Part shown: positions 43,619-54,684 of the stretch, in pieces
Numbering within the stretch: the stretch's first letter is position 1
Layout of the letters: each line of letters opens with the position of its first letter
Assembly: GCA_016110215.1 (NCBI GenBank)
Contig: JADWQD010000003.1
Coordinates: 744,001-808,000, forward strand
Reading direction: 5' to 3'
Source: Capronia americana
Lineage: Eukaryota > Ascomycota > Eurotiomycetes > Chaetothyriales > Herpotrichiellaceae
Length of the DNA: 64,000 nucleotides
Position numbers and translations under genes: made by a program
The notes under the pieces: model-generated
Told to the model about the DNA's origin: nothing
Seen by the model: only the letters and a program-made list of their open reading frames with translations
The model's database searches: none

Positions 43619-46600
43619 ATGTCGCACCGCTCGGCACTCGCCCAGCTTCGGGCTCAGCGAGCCTCCGGAAAGTCGCGTCTCGAATCCTACCAGGTTGAAG
43701 ACCAGGGCGCCATTTACGATGAGGTGGACGAGGACGGGTACAAGAAGGTGGTGAGAAGTCGCCTCGACAAGGATGACTTTGTCGTAGACGACAATGGTGA
43801 GGGTTATGCCGACGATGGACGCGAGGAATGGCAGAATGATCGCCAGTACTACAGCAGCGATGGCGAGGATATTCCCTTGAAGGGCAAAGCCGCCAAAAGG
43901 AAACGCGAAGAGGACCGCGAAAAAGAAGATCGCTCCAATCACAAGATCCTCAACTACTTCAATAACGGCCCCGTTTCCGCTCCAAAACCCAAGGTATGCT
44001 CGTCAGTGGCCGTGGCTGATCGAGTCTAATGTTCCCAGATACAAACAACTGCCGAAGACGAAGCGTTCATGGCCGACCTGCTCGGGGAGGTCGATGTCAA
44101 CATTCTTCCTAAACGCGCCTATACGTCAAAACCTGTGAAGTCCGATAACCGTCGCAAGGTTCGAGTACTGTCTCCTCCAATGTCCCGCGAACAGCCTCGA
44201 CCGAAGTACCGAGCCCCGGCCACAGAACTCGTCGATACTCCTCCGCAAGCCTTCAACGATGACGATGACGGTTTACCAACATTTGACGATGACAACATCA
44301 TGAGCGATCCTCTTCCTTCGTCACCGGTTGTCAAGGCTGTCGAGCGTAAGACAAAAGTGCAAATAAAAGAGGAGGATGAAGATGATGATATGATGGACGT
44401 GGCTCAAGTCGTTGGAGACGAAGCTGCTCAAGCCAAAAGTGTCAACATGACGGGCAGTAGACCACCGCCGAAGATCAAATCCGCACAACTCCCAACGCCG
44501 ATGAACTCTTCTCCACCATTACCCGCTGTTCAAGAAGTTGATGCATCCTCCTGGACGAAAATCACCAGCCAGCTCAGCGTCCAGAGCAGTCCCTCTGCAG
44601 ACACCCACATGTTCGGCAAGATGAAGCCTCAAGACGCTGTTGAAGAAGACGGCAGTTTACGTATGTTCTGGCTCGACTATACCGAAGTCAACGGCAGCCT
44701 CTGTCTCTTCGGAAAAGTCAAGGACAGGAATACGGGCCAATACCGAAGTGCCTTTGTCAAGATTGATAACGTTCTCCGTAAGCTCTTCTTCTTGCCGAGG
44801 AAGTACAGACTTGTCAATGGGCGCGAAACTGATGAGGAGATCGAAATGGACGATGTCTATGGCGAAGTCGACTCGTTGATGTCCCGGATGAAAGTCTCCA
44901 CCAGAAAAGTCAAGCCGTGTACGCGAAAGTATGCCTTCGAACTGCCCGACGTGCCGAAAGAAGCGGAATACCTCAAGTTACTCTACCCCTACGACAAGAA
45001 TGCCCTACCTATGGACTTACAGGGAGAGACATTTTCTCGAGTCTTTGGTACGAACACCGCCCTATTCGAACAATTCGTCCTATGGAAGAATATCATGGGT
45101 CCGTGCTGGTTGAGCATTGAGGATGCCGACTTTACTGCCGTCAACAACGCTTCATGGTGCAAGCTTGAATGTAGTGTCACCAAACCCAGCAACATCAATG
45201 TCTTGAGCAATTCCGAAACCATGGAAGCTCCTCGTATCACATTGATGTCTCTTGCGTTCCGGACTCAGCTCAACACCAAGGAGAACAAGCAGGAAATCCT
45301 TGTTGCAAGTGCTCGGGTCTACGAGAATGTCTCCCTGACCGACACCACCCCTCCTGAAAAGATGCCCTCGCGGACATTCACGGTGATGCGACCCTCCGGC
45401 TCTGCTTATCCCGTCGGCTTTGCGGAAGAAACCAAGAAACAGAACGGCACCTTTATGCTTGAAAAGACCGAGCAGTTCCTCCTGAGCAAATTCCTTGCGT
45501 TGTTTGAGAGGGTCGACCCAGACGTGCTCATGGGCCACCAGCTCCAGGAGGTTGACTACAGCATCCTCCTAAGCCGACTGAAGGAGAAGAAAACCCCTGG
45601 GTGGCATCGAATTGGCAGACTGAAGCGAAGCGAATGGCCCAAAACCTTCGGCAGAGGTGGCTCGTTCTTCGCTGAAAGACAGCTTCTGGCGGGCCGCCTT
45701 ATGTGCGATCTCGCTAACGACATGGGCAAGTCATTGATGACCAAATGCCAACAGTGGAGCTTGACCGAAATGTGTGAGCTTTACCTGGGTCCCGAAAATC
45801 CTCGTCGGGAAATTGACAACGAGGCGGCCTTGAAGACATGGGCGACGACACGAGCCGGCCTGGTCGACTATGTGAATCACTGCCATGCTGATACATTCTT
45901 CATTGCTGCTCTCGCTCTGAAGTTGCAGATGCTTCCATTGACAAAGGTTCTCACCGAGCTCGCCGGCAACTCGTGGGCTCGTACCTTGAGCGGCACTCGA
46001 GCGGAGCGAAATGAGTACATTTTACTGCACGAGTTTCATCGCAACAAGTACATCTGTCCTGACAAAGAGTTCGGCAAAGGCCGTGCCAAGCAATCGCATG
46101 AAAACGAGGATGAGGATGATGGGGCTGACACCAAGAAGAAGGACAAATACAAAGGCGGTTTGGTCTTCGAGCCAGAGAAAGGTCTGTACGACAAGTTCAT
46201 CCTTGTGATGGACTTCAACAGTTTGTACCCCAGTATCATTCAGGAGTACAACATCTGCTTCACAACCGTTGATCGAACAAGCACGGCCGAGAATGAGAAT
46301 GAAGAGAAAGTACCGGAAGTTCCAGTCGACCAAGCGCAGGGTGTATTGCCGAAACTCATTGCCAACCTTGTCATGCGTCGTCGGGAAGTCAAGAAGTTAA
46401 TGAAGGACAAGCGAGCGACTCCTGAGCAGCTGGCACTCTGGGACACCAAACAAATGGCCCTGAAGCTTACAGCCAACTCCATGTACGGTTGTTTGGGTTA
46501 CACCCAATCACGCTTCTACGCACGGCCCCTTGCCATGCTCACTACCTTCAAAGGTAGAGAGATTCTGAGAAGTACGAAAGAACTCGCAGAGAGCAATCAA

Positions 46601-48058
46601 CTCCAGGTCATCTACGGTGACACCGATTCCGTTATGATCAACACCAATGCGGACAATATCGCGCAGGCCTTGAGCGTGGGTGTTGAATTCAAGCGTTCCG
46701 TCAATGAACGATACAGGCTGTTGGAGATCGACATCGACAACGTTTTCAGGCGCTTGCTGCTGCATGCAAAGAAGAAGTATGCGGCGATTAATATGGCCGA
46801 AGTGGACGGGAAATACGTCGAGAAGCTCGAGGTCAAAGGTCTTGATATGAAGAGGAGGGAATACTGCAACTTGTCCAAGGAGGCGTCTCAGAAACTTCTG
46901 AACGAGATCTTGTCGGGCGAAGATTCCGAGGTCGTGCTCGAAAAGATCCATGAGTATCTCCGAGAATTGGCAGGCAAGATGAGAGAGAATGCCATCCCGG
47001 TCCAGAAATATGTCATCTACACGGTAAGCTGCCTTCAACCGAGACACAAAACACCCTACTGACTGTTTCAGAAACTCGGCAAGAACCCGACAGAGTACCC
47101 CAATGCCGATTCAATGCCACAGGTTCAAGTCGCACTTCGTGAAATCAGTCGGGGCAAGAATGTACGGGTCAACGATGTCATGTCGTATATTGTGACGATG
47201 GGAGATGAACAAACCAAGACCTTACCTGCGCCAAAACGGTCCTACACGCCTCAGGACGTGCAAAAAGCAGATTCCGGCCTCGTCCCTGACGTCGAATACT
47301 ACCTGTACAAACAGATCTTCCCACCCATCGAACGCTTGTGCGCCCCCATTCCCGGCACCGATTCAGTCCGGCTGGCTGAGTGCTTGGGGCTGGATGTGCG
47401 CAAGTACCAGATCAACACCTCGACCGGAACGAGTCAGCAGAACACCGAGATCTTCCCTCTGGAGTCACAGATCCCGGACAGTATTCGCTTCCAAGATGCC
47501 GCCAGGCTCAATCTTCGATGCAGAGCGTGCAAGGACGTCACGGTGTTTGAGGGTCTCTGTGACACGACGGAGTCATGCACACCAGACGGTATCTTGTGCT
47601 CCAAGGTCGAGTGCAAGCAAGTATTTTCCAGGCTCTCAGTTGTTATGCAGCTGGAGTCTCAAATCCGAGCACAAACTTCCGCCTACTATGAGGGTTGGCT
47701 GGTCTGTGACGATCCATCGTGCGGAAACCGGACTCGACAAATGTCCGTCTATGGTCACCGGTGCCTGGGTGCGAATGGACGTGCCGAGGGTTGTCTCGGC
47801 CGCATGTCCTATGAGTACTCGGAGAAGAAGTTATACAACCAGTTATTATATTTTGCAGCGCTGTTCGACACCGAAAAGGCGAAAACCAAGGCAAAGACCG
47901 AGAAGGAATATGCACAGAAGAAGGATCGCATCGTGGTTCTTGCGGAGACGAACAAGACCGCATTTGAAGACATCAAAGCTGTCGTTGATGGATATCTGCG
48001 CAAATGCGGACACCAGTGGGTTGAGATGGATAGCTTGTTTGGATTCGCATTGAAATAG
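43619..48058 (+). CDS. pol1: DNA polymerase alpha catalytic subunit
   Basis: B-family replicative polymerase of the polymerase alpha-primase complex, which extends RNA primers. Three exons (43619-43993, 44039-47023, 47072-48058) encode 1448 residues, close to yeast Pol1 (1468). The N-terminus (SALAQLRAQRASGKSRLESYQVE) is the conserved Pol alpha N-terminal block. The acidic linker carries DEAFMADLLGEVDVN. The inactive exonuclease-like domain and the motif TKVLTELAGNSWARTLSGTR precede the polymerase motifs: A DFNSLYPSIIQEYNICF (about 848-864), B KLTANSMYGCLGY (about 934) and C YGDTDSV (about 984). The C-terminal domain has two zinc modules (CRACKDV ... CSKVEC and CDDPSCGNRTR ... CLGANGRAEGC, about 1270-1370) that bind the B subunit and primase. 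Intron junctions restore PKIQTTAEDEAF and VIYTKLGKNP. Confidence 0.97.
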
Positions 48059-48411
48059 TTGTTGTCTGTAGGTCGCTCGCTGGATAGAGATGATGGGAAT
48101 GAGAAGCAAGTGTAGCTGACACATGTGTAAGGGGCCAGTCAGCATATGATGGCACCGTCTTCCTATCATGGTGAAGGGTTGGTGAGGGTGTGCTCACCTT
48201 TTTGGTTTATAACGTCCAAGCAATGGAGAGAAGGCCGGTGTGTGATTGGCCGATGAAAACGTCAATTGACTGTCACTTGAACTTGACTCGCCTTTGTACT
48301 TTACGCAGACTCTACAGATCTCCGCGTGCTTCGTTACCCTTTCTTGCACGTTGATCAAACACAGGAAGCCAGTTGCTGTCCTCGGGGGGAGATGCCCAGC
48401 CGCTGCCCATA
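48059..48411. other. Short intergenic region between pol1 and the thi20-like gene
   Basis: About 350 bp between co-directional genes. I see no TPP-riboswitch consensus (CUGAGA core with its partner arm) in this leader. Confidence 0.45.
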
Positions 48412-50389
48412 ATGACCATCCCACGAGTTCTGGTCATCGCCGGCTCGGACAGCTCGGGTGGAGCGTGAGTGACGGTCTTGCCCGACCTCCAGCGTCGCCT
48501 GCCTGCCGGCCCCTAAGCTCTAACCTGCGATCCCAGTGGTCTCGAAGCGGACCAGAAGGTCCTTGCAGCCCATGGCTGCTATGGCATGACCGCCACAACA
48601 GCCTTGACAGCCCAGAACACCTTGGGCGTGAATGACATTCACATCACGCCGCCGGCATTTGTGGGCAAACAGATCGACGCATGTCTGACGGACATTGGAT
48701 CCGATGCCGTTAAGATTGGTAGGTCGCGGTGAGTCCAGTTGCTCGGGTGGCCCATGGCTGAGGAAGGCAAAGGTATGCTCGCCTCGGCCGCGACGATCAA
48801 GGTTGTCGCCGAGGCCCTTCAAAGACACAAGGTCGCCAACATCATTACGGACCCAGTAATTATGAATCACACACGCATCTCAGCGAGCGACCGGACTCAC
48901 AGTGCCTCAGGTCATGGTCTCCACCAGCGGCGCCCAGCTCCTCCCCGGCGACGCCGTGCGGAATCTGCGGGAGAAAATGCTGCCTATCTCGACGCTTCTG
49001 ACGCCCAACATTCCCGAAGCGACCCTCCTCCTCCGCGACGCCGACATGCAATATAAATCGCCGTCCAACCTCGAAGATCTCAAGGCCCTCGCCAAGATGG
49101 TCCACCAACTTGGTCCGCAGGCCGTCCTGCTCAAGGGCGGCCACATGCCCCTCACGACAAGCTACACCAAGGCCACGACCGACGCCGAACGAGCTCTGAC
49201 AGTAGACATCCTGTACGACGGCAGCACCTTCACGACCATCGAATCGCCCTACCTCACGGCCAAGAACACGCACGGCACAGGCTGCAGCCTCGCCAGCGCG
49301 ATCGCCGCGAACGTCGCGCTCCAGGAGGCGTCGTCCAAGGAGCGATCTCCATCCGAGCCGCTGTCCCTCGCGCTCGACCTCCCGCTCGCGACCCGCAAGG
49401 CCGTCCACTACGTCGCGTGCGGCATCAGGCTCTCGAACCCGAGCCTCGGCCAGGGCGCCGGGCCCATCAACCACTTCCACAGCCTGCAGATCCTGCCCTT
49501 CTCGCCGGGCCACTTCATCGACACGCACCTCCTGGTGCACCCGACGGTCCGCGAGCCCTGGCACAAGTACACGCACCACGCCTTCCCGGCCGCCATGGCG
49601 ACCGGCACGCTCCCGGAGCGGCTGTTCAAGAACTACCTCGTCCAGGACTACCTGTACCTCGTGCACTTTGCGCGCACGCACGCCCTGGCCGCGTACAAGA
49701 GCCGGTCGATGCCCGAGATCGCGGCCTCGGCGCACATCATCCTGCACGTGCAGCGCGAGATGGCACTGCACCTCGGCTACTGCGCCGAGTTCGGCATCTC
49801 GCAGGCCGAGTTGGACGACCCGGCCCGCTCGAGGGAGTCGCTCGCCTGCACGGCGTACAGTCGCTACGTGCTCGACGTGGGCGCCAGCCAGGACTGGCTG
49901 GCCCTGCAGATGGCGCTGGCCCCGTGCCTGATCGGCTACGGCGTCACGGCCGCGCGTCTGGCCGCCGACCCGGCCAGCGTCAAGGGCACCCACCGCAACC
50001 CGTACTGGAGGTGGGTCGAGAATTATGTGGCCGACGATTATTGCGACGCCGTGCGCGTCGGGAGAGGTGAGTTTCAGTACTATCCCTATACGCGAATGTT
50101 GTCATGGGTGAGCGTGCATGTGGACATGCACATACATATATGATTCTGCCGGCTGCGTTGCGTTGCGTTGCGTTGCTTTGCATTGCGCTTTGCACTGTGT
50201 CTTGCCTTCGTCTTTCGGAGCGATATATTTGCTGACGAGTGAGCGGGTGGTGTCCGGACAGAACTTATCGAGACCCATATCGTCAAGCAGACGCCAGCAC
50301 GGGTCGAGGAGCTGGTCGCCATCTTCGTACGGGCCACGGAGATGGAAATCCGGTTTTGGGACTTTGACGCTCATCCGGATGAGGGGTGA
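48412..50389 (+). CDS. thi20: Bifunctional hydroxymethylpyrimidine (phosphate) kinase / TenA-type protein (Thi20-like)
   Basis: Thiamine pyrimidine pathway. The N-terminal ThiD domain phosphorylates HMP and HMP-P; the C-terminal TenA domain salvages or hydrolyses thiamine-related pyrimidines (thiaminase II in yeast Thi20). Five exons (48412-48464, 48537-48718, 48773-48855, 48911-50066, 50262-50389) encode 533 residues (yeast Thi20 is 551). ThiD motifs: VLVIAGSDSSGGAGLEADQK at the N-terminus, TDPVMVSTSGAQLL, and NTHGTGCSLASAIA. TenA starts near residue 300: HPTVREPWHKYTHHAFPAAMATGTLP, FKNYLVQDYLYLVHFARTHALA, and a C-terminal EMEIRFWDFDAH. Exon 4 has very strong G/C third-position use, which leaves antisense and third frames open. 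The last intron (195 nt) holds a TTGCG-type repeat. Confidence 0.94.
50156..50175 (+). repeat. CGTTG pentanucleotide repeat in the last intron of the thi20-like gene
   Basis: Four perfect CGTTG copies followed by degenerate ctttg/cattg units, all inside the 50067-50261 intron. Confidence 0.85.
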
Positions 50390-50548
50390 TGTGTAGAATT
50401 GCTGGATAGACGGATACGCATCCAGGAATGCCTATGCTTCCAAACGGCTGGCTGTCTCGACGCCTGTTGTATAGACTCGGCACGTTTGTGATAGTACACA
50501 TTAGGAACTACTTAGTTACAAGTACACTGTTGGTTACACCACATTGAG

Positions 50549-52222
50549 TTATTCCACAACGTGGCCCCCGAACCCGACGGGTCTTCTCCTACCGCCGTTC
50601 TCAGGCACAATGGCCATCACTTTGTACGCCTTGCCCATGCCCTTGGGTCCACCTTCGACGAGTCTCTTCCACCCGGTTTCCAGGTCTGTCTTCCTCTTCT
50701 CAATCTCCTGGCTGTCTGCGCCGCCGCCTTTCTCGGCCAACTCTTGTAGAAGTCTCTCTGCTCTCTCCTTAATTCCAAGCTGCGTGAGCCACATGCCCTG
50801 CTCGACCGGCCCATGAACCTCTACTCCAGGACTCGCTTCCAGCGCCGCGTCGGCTAGGGCGCCGAAGTCGACGTCTGCGCTGATGTCCGCATCACCGGCG
50901 TAGACGAATGGTGAGATGATTTTATGCTTGCGGATTGCACGGAGGGAGTTGACCGGCACGGTATCCAGGGGGCCGTAGTCGATTATCAGGGCTGCTCCTG
51001 CGGGAGTGGACTTTGATGCTGAAGGGGCGGGTAGTAGATGTGAGTCGCCGCCGATGCGATGTGCAAAGTCCATGACGTATCGTGACGATTCTGGAGAAAC
51101 TTCAACGCGCGAGGAGACTTGGGATTTAAGGGCACGATAGCGTGGTCGTTCGGGGATGACGAGGGAGGAGGGCGTGCTCGCTTTGGCGAGGGTGAGTTGA
51201 AACTCTGGGTCAGGTTCTCTGTGACCTGGAGTTGATAACAGCGCGGTGAGGTCAGGAGTCGTCGGCGCAACTAGGAGTTCTCGCCATTGAGGCAGTTTGC
51301 TGGCCGTGGAAGACCGATGTTTTCGCAGTTCGGCTTCGGTCAGGAGCTGGGCTTTGGTGCCTAGCTCTCCTTCTTCTGGTTTGGGAGCAACAGACTCGAA
51401 TGCATGGATGGGAAGCGCGTCGAAGAATTCGTGTGCAACGATGAAAGGGATGTTTATGTCGCCGCCTTCGCCTTCGTTTCGTTTAGGGAGCAGTGCAATG
51501 TCCTCGACCCATCTGACGGGGATGCCTTGACTGCTGGTAGCTTCGAACCAGACATTCTTCCCTGACGGATCGCGAACCTCCTTAAGCGCGGCGGTCTCTC
51601 CACATAATAGGTCCTTCTGCCTCTTCCGTAGTCCGTCCCCCGCCTCGACGAGCCAAACTGCAGATATGGCGTTCGCAAACGTCTTGAACTGCCCAACCGT
51701 CCTCAAAATATCACTCATAAGTGTTCCGCGGCCGGGTCCCATTTCAATGAACTGGACACCCGCTCTTGGCCGTCCCTGCGCCATCCACTCGGTCATGAAC
51801 CATATTCCGACGAGTTCGCCGAAGATTTGGGAGATCTCTGGTGAGGTGATGAAGTCGCCGGCTGAGCCGAACTGGTCGGCGTCAGTGGAGGATGCAAGAC
51901 CTTTCGTGTAGTACCCCCCGTCGGGGTTGGTGAGGCATTGTCGCATGTATGAGGCAATTGAGATCGGGCCCGTCACCTCGATTGCCTGTGCGATCGTCTT
52001 CGCCAGAGGGGTTGACCACGTTCGCGCAGGCAGCGAGGGTGAGCTAGGCGAGCTCTGTTCATGTCTGATCGACCCTTGGCTGTATCCTCGTCGTGAAGGC
52101 GGTATTGCCGGGTCATGTTTGCAGGAAGACGGAGGGTAAGAGCGAAGCCTTGAGAAGGGTCGACATAGACACGAGGTCAGTCTGGGCGTTTGTTCAATGA
52201 GTCGGGAAGCTCCATGTCTCAT
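50549..52222 (-). CDS. NDUFAF7/MidA-type protein arginine methyltransferase, mitochondrial
   Basis: SAM-dependent methyltransferase of the MidA family. The human member NDUFAF7 symmetrically dimethylates an Arg of NDUFS2 during complex I assembly. Single exon, 557 residues from ATG 52222. The N-terminus is rich in Arg and Ser with few acidic residues (RHGASRLIEQTPRLTS...), consistent with a mitochondrial presequence. Core motifs: ISIASYMRQCLTNPDGGYY, FGSAGDFITSPEISQIFGEL (spans two conserved family blocks), the SAM-binding IEMGPGRGTLMSDILR, VAHEFFDALPIHAFE and ALIIDYGP. Loops between these are longer and more polar than in animals, as usual in fungi. Presence fits an organism that keeps respiratory complex I. 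An in-frame TTG at 52345 is not used. Confidence 0.93.
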   Translation of the reverse strand: MRHGASRLIEQTPRLTSCLCRPFSRLRSYPPSSCKHDPAIPPSRRGYSQGSIRHEQSSPSSPSLPARTWSTPLAKTIAQAIEVTGPISIASYMRQCLTNPDGGYYTKGLASSTDADQFGSAGDFITSPEISQIFGELVGIWFMTEWMAQGRPRAGVQFIEMGPGRGTLMSDILRTVGQFKTFANAISAVWLVEAGDGLRKRQKDLLCGETAALKEVRDPSGKNVWFEATSSQGIPVRWVEDIALLPKRNEGEGGDINIPFIVAHEFFDALPIHAFESVAPKPEEGELGTKAQLLTEAELRKHRSSTASKLPQWRELLVAPTTPDLTALLSTPGHREPDPEFQLTLAKASTPSSLVIPERPRYRALKSQVSSRVEVSPESSRYVMDFAHRIGGDSHLLPAPSASKSTPAGAALIIDYGPLDTVPVNSLRAIRKHKIISPFVYAGDADISADVDFGALADAALEASPGVEVHGPVEQGMWLTQLGIKERAERLLQELAEKGGGADSQEIEKRKTDLETGWKRLVEGGPKGMGKAYKVMAIVPENGGRRRPVGFGGHVVE

Positions 52223-52891
52223 TGCGAGAGAGCAGCGACGCGGACAAGGTCGTCGAGGAGAATGACGGTGGAATCGAGTGATGCATCTCCAATTTGGCTC
52301 GTGCAAATTCTCGATCGCGCGTACGGGACGGTTGCGGGGAGCCAAGAGTCAGTCGCCTTAGGCGTGCAAGAGGCTCATGCTAGGCACTTCCAGGTGCCTT
52401 CCGGGCATCTTCAGCGGCAACCTGATGCAACACGCGGCAACCTGATACAACACGCGGCAACCTGATACAACACGCGGCAACCTGATACAACACGCGGCTA
52501 CTCGTACTTCCCAGACCGGAACGCGAGCTTGCTTGCTGCCTGGAAGACGAACCCGGAAGTTGCAGGGAAATGTCCTGCTGAATTTGGCGGCCTCGAATTA
52601 CTAATCCAGAGTCTCAATAACCCCCATCGCTGTCGGCATCGGCGACGGATCGCCTTGCGGTCCCGCACTTATCGAGATCGAGATAAGCCAGCAATCCTAG
52701 AAGGGCGCCAAAAGCGTTCCTTCTGTTCGAGAAAGATACATGGGCACAGGTACCGAGTACCTCCGTCCTCGTACTCGACGCCTCTTCAAGCAGACGTTTG
52801 TCCCCTTCTTACCCTCTCAAAGGCACACCTCTTCCAGGCGAGCGATGCCCAGACTCCAGGATTGCGGTAGGAGTCTGAATCCTCGCCAATC
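52223..52891. promoter_or_regulatory. Divergent promoter region between the NDUFAF7-like and transcription-factor-like genes
   Basis: About 670 bp between head-to-head start codons. It includes a 4 x 20 bp tandem array (separate entry). No other feature is recognised. Confidence 0.5.
52415..52494. repeat. 20-bp tandem repeat, four copies
   Basis: Unit CGGCAACCTGATACAACACG repeated at 52415, 52435, 52455 and 52475. The first copy differs at one base (gatg for gata), and a partial fifth unit (cggct) follows. About 400 bp upstream of the start at 52892 and 190 bp upstream of that at 52222. Confidence 0.92.
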
Positions 52892-54684
52892 ATGAGCGGA
52901 CCACGGTACCAGGTGCACTTCCTTTCCCCCAACGCCTCGGTCGCGACGCTGGATGGCAACAAGTCGACCAGTCGGAGATCAATTGAAGCTGCGCGATCTG
53001 AAGCTCGCGCCCACGCAGCTCGTGTTTCCCATCCTGGCACCAAGGGTCGTAGACCCTCAACTCGCAAGGGGCACACCGCCAAATTCGCGAACAGCGATGA
53101 CGGATCTCCAGCCATATCGCCAGCGTCTGAAAGAGGAAGTACCACAACAAGTCCAGCATCCGTTTCACCACGAACCGAACTTCGATTGGATGGCACTGGT
53201 AAACGTTCACCCCACGCGACGCTGCCAATCCTGACATTCCGCCTCCATGTCGAAAATGGCAAGGACAAGCGGACTTCCGCCTCGCGCATCTCGGAGCGGG
53301 ACAAAGGGGAATCCCTCCAAGGCGTAAGCAGGAGGGAGAGAGCGACATCAGTTCCCGTCAGCCTACCGAAAGAAATCAGCAAAAGTGCCTTGGACCCTTT
53401 CGCCCGTTCAGCGCTCGAGCTTTCAGTCCCCGACAAGCACTTGCTTCATGTGTGTACGTCGTAATCTATCTATATGTGCAGCACGAGACATGGCTGACCA
53501 CGGCAGATTTATCAACGGTTCCCGACCAAATTTACGGCTCGTCAGCCAGCGACGTGTCAGAGGTCATCCGAAATGGTACCATGAGCGTTGTTGCCACCAA
53601 CGATGTGGTTGTTATGTGGCTACTTCTTGTCATAGAGTCCCAAGTCGTCAGCTTCCAGCCCACAAGAAAGGAGAGACAATTGTCAATCCTGACACGTCGA
53701 TCCGTGGTCTATAGATTAATGAACGAGAGACTCACTGATGAAAACACCCCGCTTAGGGATGACTACATTCTAGCGGTCGCTGTAGCAGCTGCCTCGGAAC
53801 ATCGCATGGGCAATGCACAAGGTGCCCAGTATCATATCAGAGCAGTAAGGAAGCTGCTTGAGTGGAGAGGCGGGTTGACATCGATTCGGAATGTCACTTA
53901 CCCATTGGGACTAATGATTGTCAATATCTTTGTCGAGCAAGGTGTCGATGGCATATGGAAGAGCCACAGTGCTCTCCAAAAGAAAGTGGCGGATGTGTCA
54001 CAATGGATACGGGATGTGCAGAGCTGGAATTTCACGCTCAGGCATCACGCCGCTACGACTGTTCAGGTTTCCAACGATTATCCCACTCCAGAGTCCGAAG
54101 ATGGATATGACCAAGCACCGCCTCTCACCGATTGCCAGAGCGGACGAGCCCGTGCATTCGCTCCAAGGACCGCCTTGTACGACTATGTTGCGCTACCTGG
54201 AGGTCCACTAGACGAAGCACAATATCGGTTCTACCTTGGGATTCTGTTCGCCTTGAACAACACTCTCTACGCATTCAGAGACAGTGAAAGTACCACCACC
54301 GCATACCTGAAGGGGACAACAAAGGCCGTGGAGATGAGTGCGCTTCACAACTTTACTTTAAGGGCAGGAGGTGCCAAGTTACCTTCGCTGTTGTTGCTAC
54401 TGATGATCGCCCACAAAGCAGTCGAGTCTGGGGACCGAAACGAGTCGACCGAAGTTGTCTTCTACGTCGAAGAGGTCTTCGAGTTCGTCGAGATCATGAT
54501 GATGGCAACTGCGGGTACCAGAACAAGCCTCTTAGGGGCTCTGGCATCCTGCTTGATGACGCCAATCTCCAACACGAGGGATCTCGCCTTCATGAACAAT
54601 GCAAAGCTTGACATCTTAGCCGGCGAAGTCGAGGACGCATGGCTCTCAGCGGACTTCCACCTGGCAGGGGGGAGCATTGTGTGA
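52892..54684 (+). CDS. Fungal-specific transcription-factor-like protein without a visible DNA-binding domain
   Basis: Exons 52892-53453 and 53507-54684 (53-nt intron) encode 579 residues. The start YQVHFLSPNASVATLDGN and IEAARSEARAHAARVSH follow a pattern common at the N-terminus of fungal proteins related to Zn2Cys6 regulators but lacking the zinc cluster. After a basic Ser-rich linker, SALDPFARSALELSVPDKHLLHVYLSTVPDQIYG marks the start of the middle-homology-like (Fungal_trans_2-type) helical region that runs to the end, including MGNAQGAQYHIRAVRKLLEWRGGL. An alternative 32-nt intron giving a direct CAT/CAC join is too short; the chosen donor restores the expected LLHVYL sequence. No Cys-rich cluster is present, so direct DNA binding is doubtful. 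Target unknown. Confidence 0.75.

Noticed and set aside
48059..48535. Possible TPP riboswitch controlling the thiamine gene
   Set aside because: Neither the leader nor the first intron contains the conserved CUGAGA core and its partner arm.
48860..49993. Long antisense open frame (377 codons) opposite the thi20-like gene
   Set aside because: Its sequence is explained by the extreme G/C third-position bias of the sense exon; composition is Arg/Gly/Val-rich without any domain.
49417..50070. Forward-strand 217-codon frame overlapping thi20 exon 4
   Set aside because: Shadow frame rich in Pro, Arg and Ala; the other frame carries clear TenA motifs.
53450..53481. 32-nt intron joining CAT to CAC in the transcription-factor-like gene
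   Set aside because: Too short for a spliceosomal intron in this genome; the 53-nt alternative restores the expected sequence.
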